From Bdellovibrio bacteriovorus (GTDB taxonomy: Bacteria; Bdellovibrionota; Bdellovibrionia; Bdellovibrionales; Bdellovibrionaceae), in assembly GCF_001592755.1 (NCBI RefSeq), contig NZ_LUKF01000007.1:18801-82800 (forward strand): 64,000 bases of DNA, in the 5' to 3' direction. Position 1 is the first letter of the stretch. Each line of letters starts with the position of its first letter. This document shows, piece after piece, positions 8,322 to 16,860 of the stretch. The translations under genes were made by a program, and so were the position numbers. The notes beneath the pieces are model-generated. The model was not told where the DNA came from, made no database searches, and saw only the letters and a program-made list of their open reading frames with translations.

Positions 8322-8987
8322 CTATTTAGAAGTTTGAGGCTCTTCAGGCAAAGAAGGCTCTGTCGGCTCTTGCGGTTCCTGAGGCTTTGGTGGCTTCGGA
8401 GTCATCTTACAGATCTCAATCGTCGTCCCCTGCTGAACCAGGTTGTAGATTTCGTAGATCTCTTGATCCGTCACTGCGATACAACCTGCTGTCCAGTTGC
8501 TCGGATGGATGGCTCCGACAAACTTATTAAAATCCGGGCGAGATTTAGCATTCGGGAATCCGTGAATCATGATGTCGCCACCTGCGGACTTTCCTTTGGA
8601 CTTCGCATACTCAAGATCTTGCTTATTCGGGTAAGAGACATGAAGAGAAAGATAATAAGCACTCTTCGGATTCTTACCATCGATGTAGTAGATACCTTCC
8701 GGCGTTTTGTAGTCTCCCTCAAATTGTTTGTGACCTTCAGGGACAAGTCCGAAAGCGACCTTGTAAGACTTCACCATTACATCTTTGCTTAGAAGATAAA
8801 GCTCTTTGCGATCTTTACTCACAAGAATGCGGTCGATCTTGTTCTTTTTATCCAAACCGAAACGCTTGAACTGGTCTGAATTCAGACGAGGAAAGTTGTC
8901 GACACGTTGAATGTCATCACAGTAGCGAGTTTGTGCGAATGACAAAGACGTAATGAATAATCCGGTAAGAAGAATGAGTTTTTTCAT
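8322..8987 (-). CDS. L,D-transpeptidase (YkuD family), exported
   Basis: 221 residues with signal peptide MKKLILLTGLFITSLSFA. The YkuD catalytic domain (about 50-195) has the substrate-binding His in DIMIHGFPN and the nucleophile Cys in NWTAGCIAV, matching the H...[ST]xGC[IV] family signature. Family role: 3-3 cross-linking of peptidoglycan or attachment of proteins to it in the periplasm. Predatory bacteria carry many such enzymes and use some on the prey wall, but this copy's target is not shown. The last 25 residues are a Pro/Glu repeat tail (PKPPKPQEPQEPTEPS), likely a flexible spacer. Confidence 0.92.
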   Translation of the reverse strand: MKKLILLTGLFITSLSFAQTRYCDDIQRVDNFPRLNSDQFKRFGLDKKNKIDRILVSKDRKELYLLSKDVMVKSYKVAFGLVPEGHKQFEGDYKTPEGIYYIDGKNPKSAYYLSLHVSYPNKQDLEYAKSKGKSAGGDIMIHGFPNAKSRPDFNKFVGAIHPSNWTAGCIAVTDQEIYEIYNLVQQGTTIEICKMTPKPPKPQEPQEPTEPSLPEEPQTSK

Positions 8988-9133
8988 AGCGGAATTGATA
9001 GCACGGCCACCGAAAAAACCCCTAAAAATTTATAGCGTATTTCGCGGAACAAGTATGAATACAGCGAGCACGATTTAAAGTGGACTTCGCGGTGTACAGA
9101 CTGTAGTCACCTCTGTTCTCTTTTCACGGTGTA

Positions 9134-9162
9134 TTGACCACCCCTAAGGAAAGTCGTACTCC
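9134..9162 (+). promoter_or_regulatory. possible sigma-70-type promoter
   Basis: TTGACC (9134-9139), a 17-base spacer and TACTCC (9157-9162), upstream of the small secreted protein gene at 9204. The -35 is good and the -10 weak. Confidence 0.3.
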
Positions 9163-9203
9163 ATGCCATCTTTTTTTAATAACCAAATCCAAGGAGTAAA
9201 ATC

Positions 9204-9461
9204 ATGAAATCATTAATCGTAGGTTTGATGTTAGTTGTTTCTTCAACTGCAATGGCTCAAGAAGATATCGTTAGCCATCGTGAATCTGACTACCAAGTAG
9301 ACGTTCTTAGCTGGTGTGAAGAGAACTACGTAATGGGCCAAAACTCAAAAGGTGAAGTTGAAGTTCGTTACAACTGTTCTGAGCAAGGTTTGAAATGCAC
9401 AGCGGGTTCTATGTACCGTATGAACCGCACTATTCACTTCGCTTCTTGCCAACCTCAGTAA
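9204..9461 (+). CDS. small secreted Cys-containing protein, unknown
   Basis: 85 residues with signal peptide MKSLIVGLMLVVSSTAMA and ribosome site AAGGAG. The mature chain of about 66 residues has four cysteines (LSWCEE, RYNCSE, GLKCTA, FASCQP), enough for two disulphides and typical of a small stable periplasmic or secreted domain. The signal peptide resembles that of the protein at 5051. Its stop overlaps the stop of the converging gene by a few bases. No function recognised. Confidence 0.85.
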   Translation: MKSLIVGLMLVVSSTAMAQEDIVSHRESDYQVDVLSWCEENYVMGQNSKGEVEVRYNCSEQGLKCTAGSMYRMNRTIHFASCQPQ

Positions 9462-10534
9462 TCGACTGTGATACCGGCACCCGCTATGCCGGAAGTGAAA
9501 TCCAGATCTTCATTGAAGGTCTGGAGATAGCGGTAGTCTAAAGACACCCACAAATTAGAGATGCCGTATTCCGATTTCAAAGTGAATGCGGTTTCTCGAT
9601 CCATCGCTGAAATATTAATTAACAATCCTGCAGCTCCGTAAGCACCCGGTGTTCCCACCGCAGATGGTGTGGCTCCGTCGTCACGAAATTCAGCCACTCC
9701 GATATAAGTTCCACCACCAGAAACATAAGGCGCGAACCACTGACGATCCATCCACTCCAAACGATAGACAAGTCCCAAGTTCAAAGGCACAGCTAAGAAC
9801 GTGTAACTTTCTTTCGCTTCTTGTCCGACTAAGTCCCCTTCGATGAAGCGGCCTTTGCCATTAGCGATCATAAAACCAAAGCCCGCTTGAATACCGAATT
9901 TTCCGTAGCCATTAAAGGGCTGCCACTCATAATCAAACATGAAAAGTGGCTGAGAAGATCCTGAATACATTGTATCGAAGCTTGTCGTCCCATCCGCTGA
10001 AATAATTCGTGGTGGATCGATCAAACCCAGACGGAAACTTCCGGTGTGATTGTATTCACCCGACTCTTTGGTGCGATAGATGTAAGCGCCTTCTTTAGTG
10101 ATCGCGATCAAACCATTCGCCGCTTGAGGATGTTCGATGTACTCGGTCCCACCACGAGCAGAACGACGAATCACTTTACCTTGCTGAATCGGACTTGCCG
10201 GTTTGACTTCAACCACTGGAGCTGGAGGCGCAGGAACCACTTCAGGTTCTTCGGCGACAACAGGAGATTCATCTTCGATTGACAGCTCTTCTTCTAAGTC
10301 TTTATTCGGATCGGCGTCTTCATTCAGATTCACCGTTTCTTTTTGCGGCGGTTGAAGATTTGATTCCGGAGCGGCACTTTGAATTTCGTCTTCAATGCTT
10401 AAGGCCTCTGAATCAAATTCGGTGTCTTCTTGAACAAACGGAGGTTCTTGCGGAGCCGACTCGGCCTCTTGCGCTTGAACTGTGTGAAACGAAACCACTG
10501 CTAAAAGAGCGATAAAATATTTCGACCAAGTCAC
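9455..10534 (-). CDS. outer-membrane beta-barrel protein with acidic Pro-rich N-terminal region
   Basis: 359 residues. Signal peptide MTWSKYFIALLAVVSFHTVQA; residues about 22-115 are very rich in Glu, Asp and Pro with repeated SIEDE and PAPPAP-like segments, probably disordered. The rest (about 125-359) has the alternating, Gly-rich texture of an outer-membrane barrel and ends in GAGITVDY with an aromatic C-terminus. The GTG start overlaps the stop of the CFI-box gene by four bases (GTGA), so the two are translationally coupled and may work together at the cell surface. The stop overlaps that of the small gene at 9204. Confidence 0.8.
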   Translation of the reverse strand: MTWSKYFIALLAVVSFHTVQAQEAESAPQEPPFVQEDTEFDSEALSIEDEIQSAAPESNLQPPQKETVNLNEDADPNKDLEEELSIEDESPVVAEEPEVVPAPPAPVVEVKPASPIQQGKVIRRSARGGTEYIEHPQAANGLIAITKEGAYIYRTKESGEYNHTGSFRLGLIDPPRIISADGTTSFDTMYSGSSQPLFMFDYEWQPFNGYGKFGIQAGFGFMIANGKGRFIEGDLVGQEAKESYTFLAVPLNLGLVYRLEWMDRQWFAPYVSGGGTYIGVAEFRDDGATPSAVGTPGAYGAAGLLINISAMDRETAFTLKSEYGISNLWVSLDYRYLQTFNEDLDFTSGIAGAGITVDY

Positions 10535-11859
10535 AGTTCACCTCGGAATCGACGGCCTAAAATCAAACGGCGATAAAGACCATAAATAGTCACGCCACCC
10601 AAAGAAAGAAGGGCAAAAGCAGTCCAAAATCCTAAAGCCACACTGGCACGCGCAAATAAAAGCAAAGGCCATAAAGCCGCGCGGACTGCCGCTTTCGCAA
10701 CTTCGCTTTCGGCAATCAGGTTCGCATAGTAAGGACTGTGTTTGTAATAGAACTTAACAAAAGCTTTTCCCCATTTGCTAGGAAGAAGGAACTTGTTACG
10801 GAACTCACGGAAGCTTTCCACTTCGGGTGCCATCTGACTGCCGAAAGCCGCGGTCGCAATGAAGCAGCTTTTATCATCCAGCAATCCCACAACCGCTGCC
10901 GGCGTACCGCAAAGCTCAGCCGCAGTCACTGGTGATCCCGAGCTTCCCGGAATCGGCGTGAAATGAGAAATCACACCCGTCATATCCATATTCGCCATGA
11001 CCATGCAATAGCGCTGACCATTGACCAGACCATCCACGCGATCATCAACAATCGGAGGATTTGCGGAACGATTCACCGGAAGTTCAAACATCGACGAAGC
11101 GTTGCTGATACTTGCAATCGTCGTATTGTCGTCGGTAACAAAAGGTTCGTAAAAGAAAACAACCGAGCGGAATTCTACACCGGGAGCTGGTGAAGCCGGA
11201 TACCCATCCGAGTAAACCATGTTTTCTACGTAAAGTTTTTCATCACCCGGAAAGACATTGAAGTGACAGAACCCTTGGTTCGCAGCAACTGGAGCTGTAT
11301 TGCAATCTGTATAAAGAGAATCAGAACCATCCGCAGCAGCCACACGCGTATTCAACCTAAATGTCATTGAATCCGTTGCCGCTGATCCACCGGATGTCGT
11401 GTTGATTCCAACAACCAAATCCTTATTCATGCTGCTATCGCAATTGCCGACACCCGCAGCTTGGCAGATTTCAGCCCACGTCGCTTGAAACGTCAGAACA
11501 CCACTGTCGAAAGTCCAAGGCAGAGTAGAGCTGACATCGTCTTCGCCAATTTTCGCATAAACCGTCCCCGTCGTGTTCGTCGAAGTCATTTGAATGACTA
11601 AACGAAGATTGGGATAAGCGCTGGTTCTGTTACACGAAAAAAGTTTTCCGCCCGCAGAAGTTCCTGTGCAGCTGTCACAAGTAAAAGATCCGTCACCAGT
11701 ACAGGCGACCGCCGGAGTAAACCCCGCATAAATAATAGGTTTCGCTGGATCAGAAAGATCACGGTTTGAGTCGCCAGAAATAGAATTCAAAGTCATGGTG
11801 GCATGACTGCTGAACGAAAGAAGGAAAATGCTGGCTGCCGTGATTACAGAAAGCTTCAT
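10531..11859 (-). CDS. secreted protein with C-terminal CFI-box domain
   Basis: About 442 residues from the ATG at 11859, which begins a clean signal peptide (MKLSVITAASIFLLSFSSHA); an upstream TTG at 11895 would add 12 residues. The ectodomain is Ser/Thr-rich with cysteine pairs (for example ACTGDGSFTCDSCTG) and is not recognised. The C-terminus matches the CFI-box-CTERM pattern: CFIATAAFGS, then a conserved helical segment (VESFREFRNKFL, YYKHSPYYANLI), a hydrophobic span (WTAFALLSLGGVTIYG) and a basic end (YRRLILGRRFRGEL). Such tails are thought to be sorting or processing signals. Coupled to the downstream outer-membrane protein gene. Confidence 0.85.
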   Translation of the reverse strand: MKLSVITAASIFLLSFSSHATMTLNSISGDSNRDLSDPAKPIIYAGFTPAVACTGDGSFTCDSCTGTSAGGKLFSCNRTSAYPNLRLVIQMTSTNTTGTVYAKIGEDDVSSTLPWTFDSGVLTFQATWAEICQAAGVGNCDSSMNKDLVVGINTTSGGSAATDSMTFRLNTRVAAADGSDSLYTDCNTAPVAANQGFCHFNVFPGDEKLYVENMVYSDGYPASPAPGVEFRSVVFFYEPFVTDDNTTIASISNASSMFELPVNRSANPPIVDDRVDGLVNGQRYCMVMANMDMTGVISHFTPIPGSSGSPVTAAELCGTPAAVVGLLDDKSCFIATAAFGSQMAPEVESFREFRNKFLLPSKWGKAFVKFYYKHSPYYANLIAESEVAKAAVRAALWPLLLFARASVALGFWTAFALLSLGGVTIYGLYRRLILGRRFRGEL

Positions 11860-11942
11860 CCTTTTAATCGAACCATGCGAAGGTCGAGATGTCAAAAAAA
11901 GCTCAAACTCAAGACCTTCGTCGAATCAGACGGGGATTATGT

Positions 11943-11971
11943 AAAAAGGTGGGAAAACCCACCTTTTTATT
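11943..11971 (-). terminator. intrinsic terminator of asd
   Basis: Perfect 11-bp stem AAAAAGGTGGG / CCCACCTTTTT with a four-base loop. It abuts the asd stop codon and has A/T tracts on both sides, so it could act in both directions. Confidence 0.92.
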
Positions 11972-12977
11972 AACTGAAGAAGATTTGTTCGGCGATTTGG
12001 ATACCGTTCAGAGCAGCCCCTTTACGGATATTGTCTGAAACCACCCACATCAACCACATTTTTGGGTTCTCGGGATCGCGATGCACGCGTCCCACGTACA
12101 CAGGGTCTTTGCCAGAAACATCGCGGGCCAAAGGATAAACACTTTTCTTAGGTTCATCTTGAAGCACAATGCCTTTGAATTCGGAAAGTGTCGCCATGAC
12201 TTGATCGCGGCTGACTTCTTTGTTCAAAGTCACCCACACAGATTCGCTGTGCGCATTCAATGCGGGGATACGAACTGTGAACGCCGAAACTTTCAGTTTG
12301 TCCTGACCCAAGATCTTGCGCGTTTCTTTCATGATTTTGACTTCTTCACTGCAGTAGCCATCGTCATTAAAAGAACCGATTTGCGGGATACAGTTAAAAA
12401 GAATCGTATGCGGGAATGTTTTTGGTTGATGATCGTCTTTGTGATTTGACGTTTGCTCCATCAACTCATCATAGCCACCTTGTCCAGCGCCACTCACCGC
12501 TTGATAAGTGCTGACTCGCACTTCTTCTAAACCAAACTTATCCAAAAGTGGTTTTAGTGCCACAACCAACTGAATGGTTGAGCAGTTTGGATTAGCAATG
12601 ATTTGCGGCTTGGAATCTTTAGTGACTAAGTTGCCATTCACTTCCGGAACTACCAGCACTGTGTCTGGATCCATACGGAAAGCGGCCGAGTTATCAACAG
12701 CAAACGCACCGGCTTTCACCGCCTTAGGTGCCCACTCTTTAGAAATATCATCACCGGAAGAAAAGAACACAAGATCAAGGCCGTCAAAGCAGCCCTCTTT
12801 AAGGACTTGCACCGGCCAAGAAGTGCCCTGCAAATCGATTTTCTTTCCTAGTGAGTTCTCAGATGCAAAAGGGCGCAGCTCCTGAATGGGAAAACTGCGC
12901 TCTTCAAGAAGTTTCATGAAAGTTTGGCCTACCATGCCGGTAGCGCCAACGACTCCGACTTTAAGTTTTCTTTTCAT
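11970..12977 (-). CDS. asd: aspartate-semialdehyde dehydrogenase
   Basis: 335 residues. Reduces aspartyl-4-phosphate to aspartate-semialdehyde with NADPH, the branch point to lysine, diaminopimelate, threonine and methionine. The N-terminal nucleotide-binding motif VGVVGATGMVGQ is present, as are the catalytic Cys132 in ANPNCSTIQ, QAVSGAGQGG and the substrate Arg in FTVRIPALNAHSE. The start overlaps the 3' end of pssA by 17 bp. Diaminopimelate is needed for peptidoglycan, so it sits reasonably next to envelope-lipid genes. Confidence 0.97.
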   Translation of the reverse strand: MKRKLKVGVVGATGMVGQTFMKLLEERSFPIQELRPFASENSLGKKIDLQGTSWPVQVLKEGCFDGLDLVFFSSGDDISKEWAPKAVKAGAFAVDNSAAFRMDPDTVLVVPEVNGNLVTKDSKPQIIANPNCSTIQLVVALKPLLDKFGLEEVRVSTYQAVSGAGQGGYDELMEQTSNHKDDHQPKTFPHTILFNCIPQIGSFNDDGYCSEEVKIMKETRKILGQDKLKVSAFTVRIPALNAHSESVWVTLNKEVSRDQVMATLSEFKGIVLQDEPKKSVYPLARDVSGKDPVYVGRVHRDPENPKMWLMWVVSDNIRKGAALNGIQIAEQIFFS

Positions 12978-13815
12978 CTTTCTTCGCCTCTTCTTCCTCT
13001 TCTTCGAGGACTAAGTCACTCTCGTGCACTTGCGCGGGAGCATACACACTGGGCTTAATTTTACGAATGTTCTTTCCAAGCTTGAAGACACCGAAAACTG
13101 CACCCAAAGCGGCATAACCCATGAAAAGCACGAACAGCATCACTTCAGGGCGAAGTGCAACGACAACCAAAACACCGACACCCAAAATCAGGTAACGGAA
13201 TGGAAGGCGCTCTTTCAGATCTAAATCTTTAAAGCTACGGAAACGGAAGTTACTTACCATCACTAGCGCCAAAAGGATCGTCATGATCAAAAGACCATAG
13301 TTACCTAGTGGCTCTAATTCCAAATCTTGGAAGGCAAGAACTGAAGAAGCTACGATACCCGCAGCCATCGGAATTGGTAAACCTTGGAAATAGTTTTTTT
13401 CAACAACGTTTGCTTGAACGTTGAAACGCGCCAAACGAAGAGCACCGCAAGCTACGAAAAGGAAGCACGCCACCCAACCCAAGCGACCAAACGGCTGAAG
13501 CGCCCACAAGAACAATAAAGTCCCTGGAGCCATACCAAAGCTGACAAGGTCACATAAAGAATCGTATTCGGCACCGAACTTACTTGTTGAACGAGTCAAA
13601 CGCGCCAAACGACCATCTAATTGGTCAAAGACCGCCGCAACAACAATTGCATAAGCGGCATAAAGATAATTTCCTTTGATAGATTGAATCACTGCAAAGA
13701 AACCAGAGAACAAGTTTCCTGTCGTCATCAAATTCGGAAGAATATAGATATACATTGCCAAGCGCTGTGCTTTGGCATCTTCGGAATCAATTTTTTCTAG
13801 ATGAGTATCTGCCAT
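12961..13815 (-). CDS. pssA: CDP-diacylglycerol--serine O-phosphatidyltransferase
   Basis: 284 residues, multi-spanning. The CDP-alcohol phosphatidyltransferase signature is intact: DQLDGRLARLTRSTSKFG followed by EYDSLCDLVSFG, matching D-G-x2-A-R-x8-G-x3-D-x3-D. This type makes phosphatidylserine from CDP-diacylglycerol and serine as the first step to phosphatidylethanolamine. The length and the segment NLMTTGNLFSGF favour serine as the acceptor over glycerol-phosphate. A highly charged C-terminal tail (EEEEEEAKKDEKK) overlaps the start of asd. Ribosome site GGGAGAAG. Confidence 0.92.
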   Translation of the reverse strand: MADTHLEKIDSEDAKAQRLAMYIYILPNLMTTGNLFSGFFAVIQSIKGNYLYAAYAIVVAAVFDQLDGRLARLTRSTSKFGAEYDSLCDLVSFGMAPGTLLFLWALQPFGRLGWVACFLFVACGALRLARFNVQANVVEKNYFQGLPIPMAAGIVASSVLAFQDLELEPLGNYGLLIMTILLALVMVSNFRFRSFKDLDLKERLPFRYLILGVGVLVVVALRPEVMLFVLFMGYAALGAVFGVFKLGKNIRKIKPSVYAPAQVHESDLVLEEEEEEAKKDEKKT

Positions 13816-13852
13816 TGTCTTCTCCCGCCATGTGGTCCATGGCAGGGAAACA

Positions 13853-14518
13853 TTATCCTACAGTGGCAAAAAATCCAAAGAAATAAAACAGGATGGTGAG
13901 GCCAACGGCGCTCATCACAGGCAAAGTCAGGTTGTCATCAAGCTTTCCGATGGGAATAAGCTCTGCAAATGCACCGACAAGACCGGCGAACAAGCTGACC
14001 ACGACGATGCGATCCATGAGATAATTGTGATATAGCAAGTAGAAGAAAGTAAGTGCGGCGCAAACAAAGAACGCTGCCATGAAGCCTTGGATTGATTTAT
14101 GTCCAAAGATTTTATCTTTACCGTACAAAATTCCAAAGTAACTTGCGATGGGATCTGCGAAAGCCAAGAACAATAAAGTCAAAGCTACGATCTGACGAGG
14201 AAACAAAATATCAACAATAAGAACGCCCGAAAGTAAGAACGTCGTCCCCGCCAACTTTTTTACTTCGCTTTGGCGCATGATCGGTTTGAAAGCGTGCACG
14301 GCCCAATCATTGAGAGCTGCATTTTTTTGACGCAAAAAATCGAAAGGAACAAACATCAACCAAGCGGCCACAAGAATTGTCATAGACACAGCCGGCGGAA
14401 GATAGACGTACGCAAGGAACATCACGGAGACTCCCGACATATGCCATATTTTTCGAGCATAATGAATGTCCGAACGCTTCTTTAAATCCACTGGCTGTAA
14501 AAATCCTTCAAGTAACAT
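13853..14518 (-). CDS. diacylglycerol/polyprenol kinase family protein (Dgk1/Sec59-like)
   Basis: About 221 residues, polytopic. Family marks: RKIWHMSG near the N-terminus, then FADPIASYFGILYGKD, HKSIQGFMAAFF and ELIPIGKLDDNLTLP. This set, with its DP and DDN acidic residues, is shared by CTP-dependent diacylglycerol kinases, dolichol kinases and phytol kinases, relatives of CDP-diacylglycerol synthase. It lies 37 bp upstream of pssA on the same strand, which supports a lipid substrate. The exact substrate cannot be told from sequence. ATG at 14518 chosen over TTG at 14521. Confidence 0.82.
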   Translation of the reverse strand: MLLEGFLQPVDLKKRSDIHYARKIWHMSGVSVMFLAYVYLPPAVSMTILVAAWLMFVPFDFLRQKNAALNDWAVHAFKPIMRQSEVKKLAGTTFLLSGVLIVDILFPRQIVALTLLFLAFADPIASYFGILYGKDKIFGHKSIQGFMAAFFVCAALTFFYLLYHNYLMDRIVVVSLFAGLVGAFAELIPIGKLDDNLTLPVMSAVGLTILFYFFGFFATVG

Positions 14519-14609
14519 CAATTTTATCCCACGTTAGGCATCCGTAAAGGGGCCTGGAGTGTGCTAAATTTGCAACGCCGGCGGCTACCTTAAAGGGTGA
14601 GGAACGGAA

Positions 14610-14626
14610 GATCAATTTAATTGATC
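14610..14626. promoter_or_regulatory. 17-bp palindrome
   Basis: GATCAATT-T-AATTGATC, a perfect dyad in the gap between two minus-strand genes and upstream of the lipid-kinase gene. It could be an operator or a short AT-rich hairpin. Confidence 0.35.
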
Positions 14627-14666
14627 CTACTCTAGCTGAGTGCATTAAGATATTGATTTGTTTATG

Positions 14667-15173
14667 TTAAATCTTAGACGAATGAATACGAACAACCTCT
14701 TCCACGGCTTTTCCAGAGCGTTCGCGATAACGAATCGCGATTTCATTGTCGCCATTCTGAAGTTGGATGAGGTCGGTTTGATATTTGTCAGCACCGCTGT
14801 TGAAGATCGAAGCAGTGTAACCATTGCTCTTATTAATGATTTCAAGCTCCCCGTCTTTCAGATTTTTTAGACAGTTCTTTCCTTGAAATTGAACATAGCC
14901 ACCCGTCACCGTCACTTTGCCTGCCGCTTTTTTTGCGCAGTTCAAATCGTAGTGAGTGAAATGGGACAAAGCTGCTGGAGCTTGTACGGACGCACCTTGA
15001 GGCACGCTTGCAGGCTCACGTTGAGAAAGAGTTGGCGACGTTTGCACATCCGCAGTGACGACTTCAATAGGATCATTGCTTGTCAGCGTGAAAAACGTAG
15101 GGATGCCTAGAAGCGCTACAAGAAAAGACGTAATAATAAGGAAATGAGTATCTGTTGGCTGACTCTTAAACAT
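14667..15173 (-). CDS. membrane-anchored periplasmic protein, unknown
   Basis: 168 residues. One N-terminal hydrophobic segment (about 11-31, ITSFLVALLGIPTFFTLT) is followed by a Ser/Pro/Gln-rich linker (about 32-70) and a compact domain (about 72-168). That domain has two cysteines (LNCAKK, KNCLKN) and a beta-sandwich-like end (GDNEIAIRYRERSGK). This resembles an Ig-like or glucodextranase-type accessory fold, but no family was identified. It diverges from the lipoprotein gene at 15312. Confidence 0.72.
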   Translation of the reverse strand: MFKSQPTDTHFLIITSFLVALLGIPTFFTLTSNDPIEVVTADVQTSPTLSQREPASVPQGASVQAPAALSHFTHYDLNCAKKAAGKVTVTGGYVQFQGKNCLKNLKDGELEIINKSNGYTASIFNSGADKYQTDLIQLQNGDNEIAIRYRERSGKAVEEVVRIHSSKI

Positions 15174-15311
15174 AATATCCTAGATCGGATATTTGCTTCC
15201 AGACTTTAGCCGTATCAATTTGAGAAACTAAACAGAATTACCGGCTGTTTCCTCAAGTTTTTCCACATTTCTTCCGTATTTAAGTCTAGTAAACTTTCGG
15301 GGGAATGTTGA

Positions 15312-16400
15312 ATGAACACGCGAATTCTCAAAAAGATCCGCAAATTCCGCGTATTCTCTGGGCTTTTGATCATGTCCCTCACAGTTTTGTCGTTTCAAAA
15401 CTGTGCTCCGGCTCCTATGGAAGAAAAGACAGAAGGTTCAACTTCTGGTTCATCGACTAGCAAAGATTCTTCATCTATCTGGAATTCACGTCCGTCAAGT
15501 GGCGGAGGTAACGGCGTTACCATTGGTGGAGGCGGATCTTCTGGCGGTGGTGGCACTGTTGGTGTCGGCAGCGGTTCCTCAGGAGGAAACTCGGGTTCTG
15601 GCGGCGGAAGTATCGGCGTCGGCGGCGGAGGCTCGGGTGGTTCTTCAGGTGGCGGCGTAAATCCTGGCGGAGGCGGAACTCCAAGTCAGACTGGATTTCG
15701 TATCGTGACTCAACCCCAAGGCGTGACTGTGCAAGAAGGCGCTCAGTACAATCTTGAAGTCGTCGCAACGGGCGGAACTCAACCTTATAGTTTTCAATGG
15801 TATAAAGACAGTAAAGCCATGACTGGTATTTGGGGCACTTATAGTTTTATCAGTGACAATGCGACCAGCTATTCCAAAGAGGGCACTTACTATGTCATCG
15901 TGAAAGATGCGACTGGTAAGAGCATACAAAGTACATTGGCGCGCGTTTCGATCTCGGAACCTGCCGTGGGCTGTACAGCCGGATCCTACTTCACATTCAC
16001 GGAAGCCGCGTACGATGCGGCTTATGGATATTTCCCTGAATACTTCGATGGACCGCGCGGAAAGTTCCTTCTTCATTCTAGCTATGACACTTTGAACTTC
16101 CTTTATAACAATCGTAACTTCACGAAACTTTCTGATTATAACGTGCCTGCGAATTTGTCGTACTTACAGCAAACAACGGTTTCTTGCCGCACAACAATTC
16201 CGCGCATTCACACGCCTCAACCGAATCCCTCTTATCAATATGATTCGGGATATGGACGCTTCGATGATAACGGATATTGGACTTACCATGGTCGCATCAG
16301 TTTTGAATGTCGTAACAAAAAATTGAAATTGCTGACGAATACCTGTCAGTGGGTGCACAACCCGAACTACAACAATGCCGACGGCGGTGGCGGGAATTAG
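15312..16400 (+). CDS. lipoprotein with Gly/Ser-rich linker and Ig-like domain
   Basis: 362 residues. The signal peptide ends in the lipobox LSFQNC (Cys31), close to the one in the partial lipoprotein at the left edge. Residues about 35-125 are a low-complexity Gly/Ser tract made of GGG and GSG runs. An Ig-like domain follows (about 130-215: QGVTVQEGAQYNLEVVA, PYSFQWYKDSKAM, STLARVSI), then a Tyr/Asn-rich, Cys-containing C-terminal domain of unknown type. The layout of anchor, flexible stalk and binding domains suggests a surface-exposed or periplasm-spanning protein. Preceded by GGGGG as ribosome site. Confidence 0.85.
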   Translation: MNTRILKKIRKFRVFSGLLIMSLTVLSFQNCAPAPMEEKTEGSTSGSSTSKDSSSIWNSRPSSGGGNGVTIGGGGSSGGGGTVGVGSGSSGGNSGSGGGSIGVGGGGSGGSSGGGVNPGGGGTPSQTGFRIVTQPQGVTVQEGAQYNLEVVATGGTQPYSFQWYKDSKAMTGIWGTYSFISDNATSYSKEGTYYVIVKDATGKSIQSTLARVSISEPAVGCTAGSYFTFTEAAYDAAYGYFPEYFDGPRGKFLLHSSYDTLNFLYNNRNFTKLSDYNVPANLSYLQQTTVSCRTTIPRIHTPQPNPSYQYDSGYGRFDDNGYWTYHGRISFECRNKKLKLLTNTCQWVHNPNYNNADGGGGN

Positions 16401-16414
16401 TTTTCTAAATTCAG

Positions 16415-16450
16415 AAATAAAAAAAGGGCTCTTACCGAGCCCTTTTTTAT
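16415..16450. terminator. bidirectional intrinsic terminator
   Basis: AAAAAAAGGGCTC-TTACC-GAGCCCTTTTTT between converging genes; a 6-bp GC-rich stem with A and T tracts on both sides serves both. Confidence 0.93.
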
Positions 16451-16857
16451 TATTTTTTATCGATGCTAATTGCGAATTTTTTGACTCCGGAACCCTTGAC
16501 GATATCAAGAACCCCAACCACTTTTCCGTGGGGCACATCTTTATCGGCCGAGATAATGGCTTGAACATCGGCATTCTTAGCCACTTCTTCCTGAGCTTTT
16601 GCTTGCACATCAGCCTCACTCACGAAAGAACCGTTCAAATTGATTCTTCCATCGGCAGTAAGGGCAATGTTCAATTTACTTGGAGCCGTTTGATCTCCGC
16701 TAGCTGCTTTCGGCAAATTCACGTTGATCGTGGGCTTCATGAACATAGGAGCTGTCACCATGAAGATGATCAGAACCACCAGGATGATATCCACGAGCGG
16801 GACGACGTTAATGTCCGCTATGGCTTCGTTATCATTTCCACCGTCTTTAAATGCCAT
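16450..16857 (-). CDS. ExbD/TolR family biopolymer transport protein
   Basis: 135 residues. One transmembrane helix near the N-terminus (about 16-37) contains the motor Asp in INVVPLVDIILVVLIIF; a periplasmic domain follows. Family role: with a MotA/TolQ/ExbB partner it forms a proton-driven stator that energises outer-membrane receptors or the Tol-Pal system. The partner gene lies 3 bp upstream. No tonB, tolA, tolB or pal is in the window, so ExbD versus TolR cannot be decided. Confidence 0.92.
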   Translation of the reverse strand: MAFKDGGNDNEAIADINVVPLVDIILVVLIIFMVTAPMFMKPTINVNLPKAASGDQTAPSKLNIALTADGRINLNGSFVSEADVQAKAQEEVAKNADVQAIISADKDVPHGKVVGVLDIVKGSGVKKFAISIDKK

Positions 16858-16860
16858 GGT

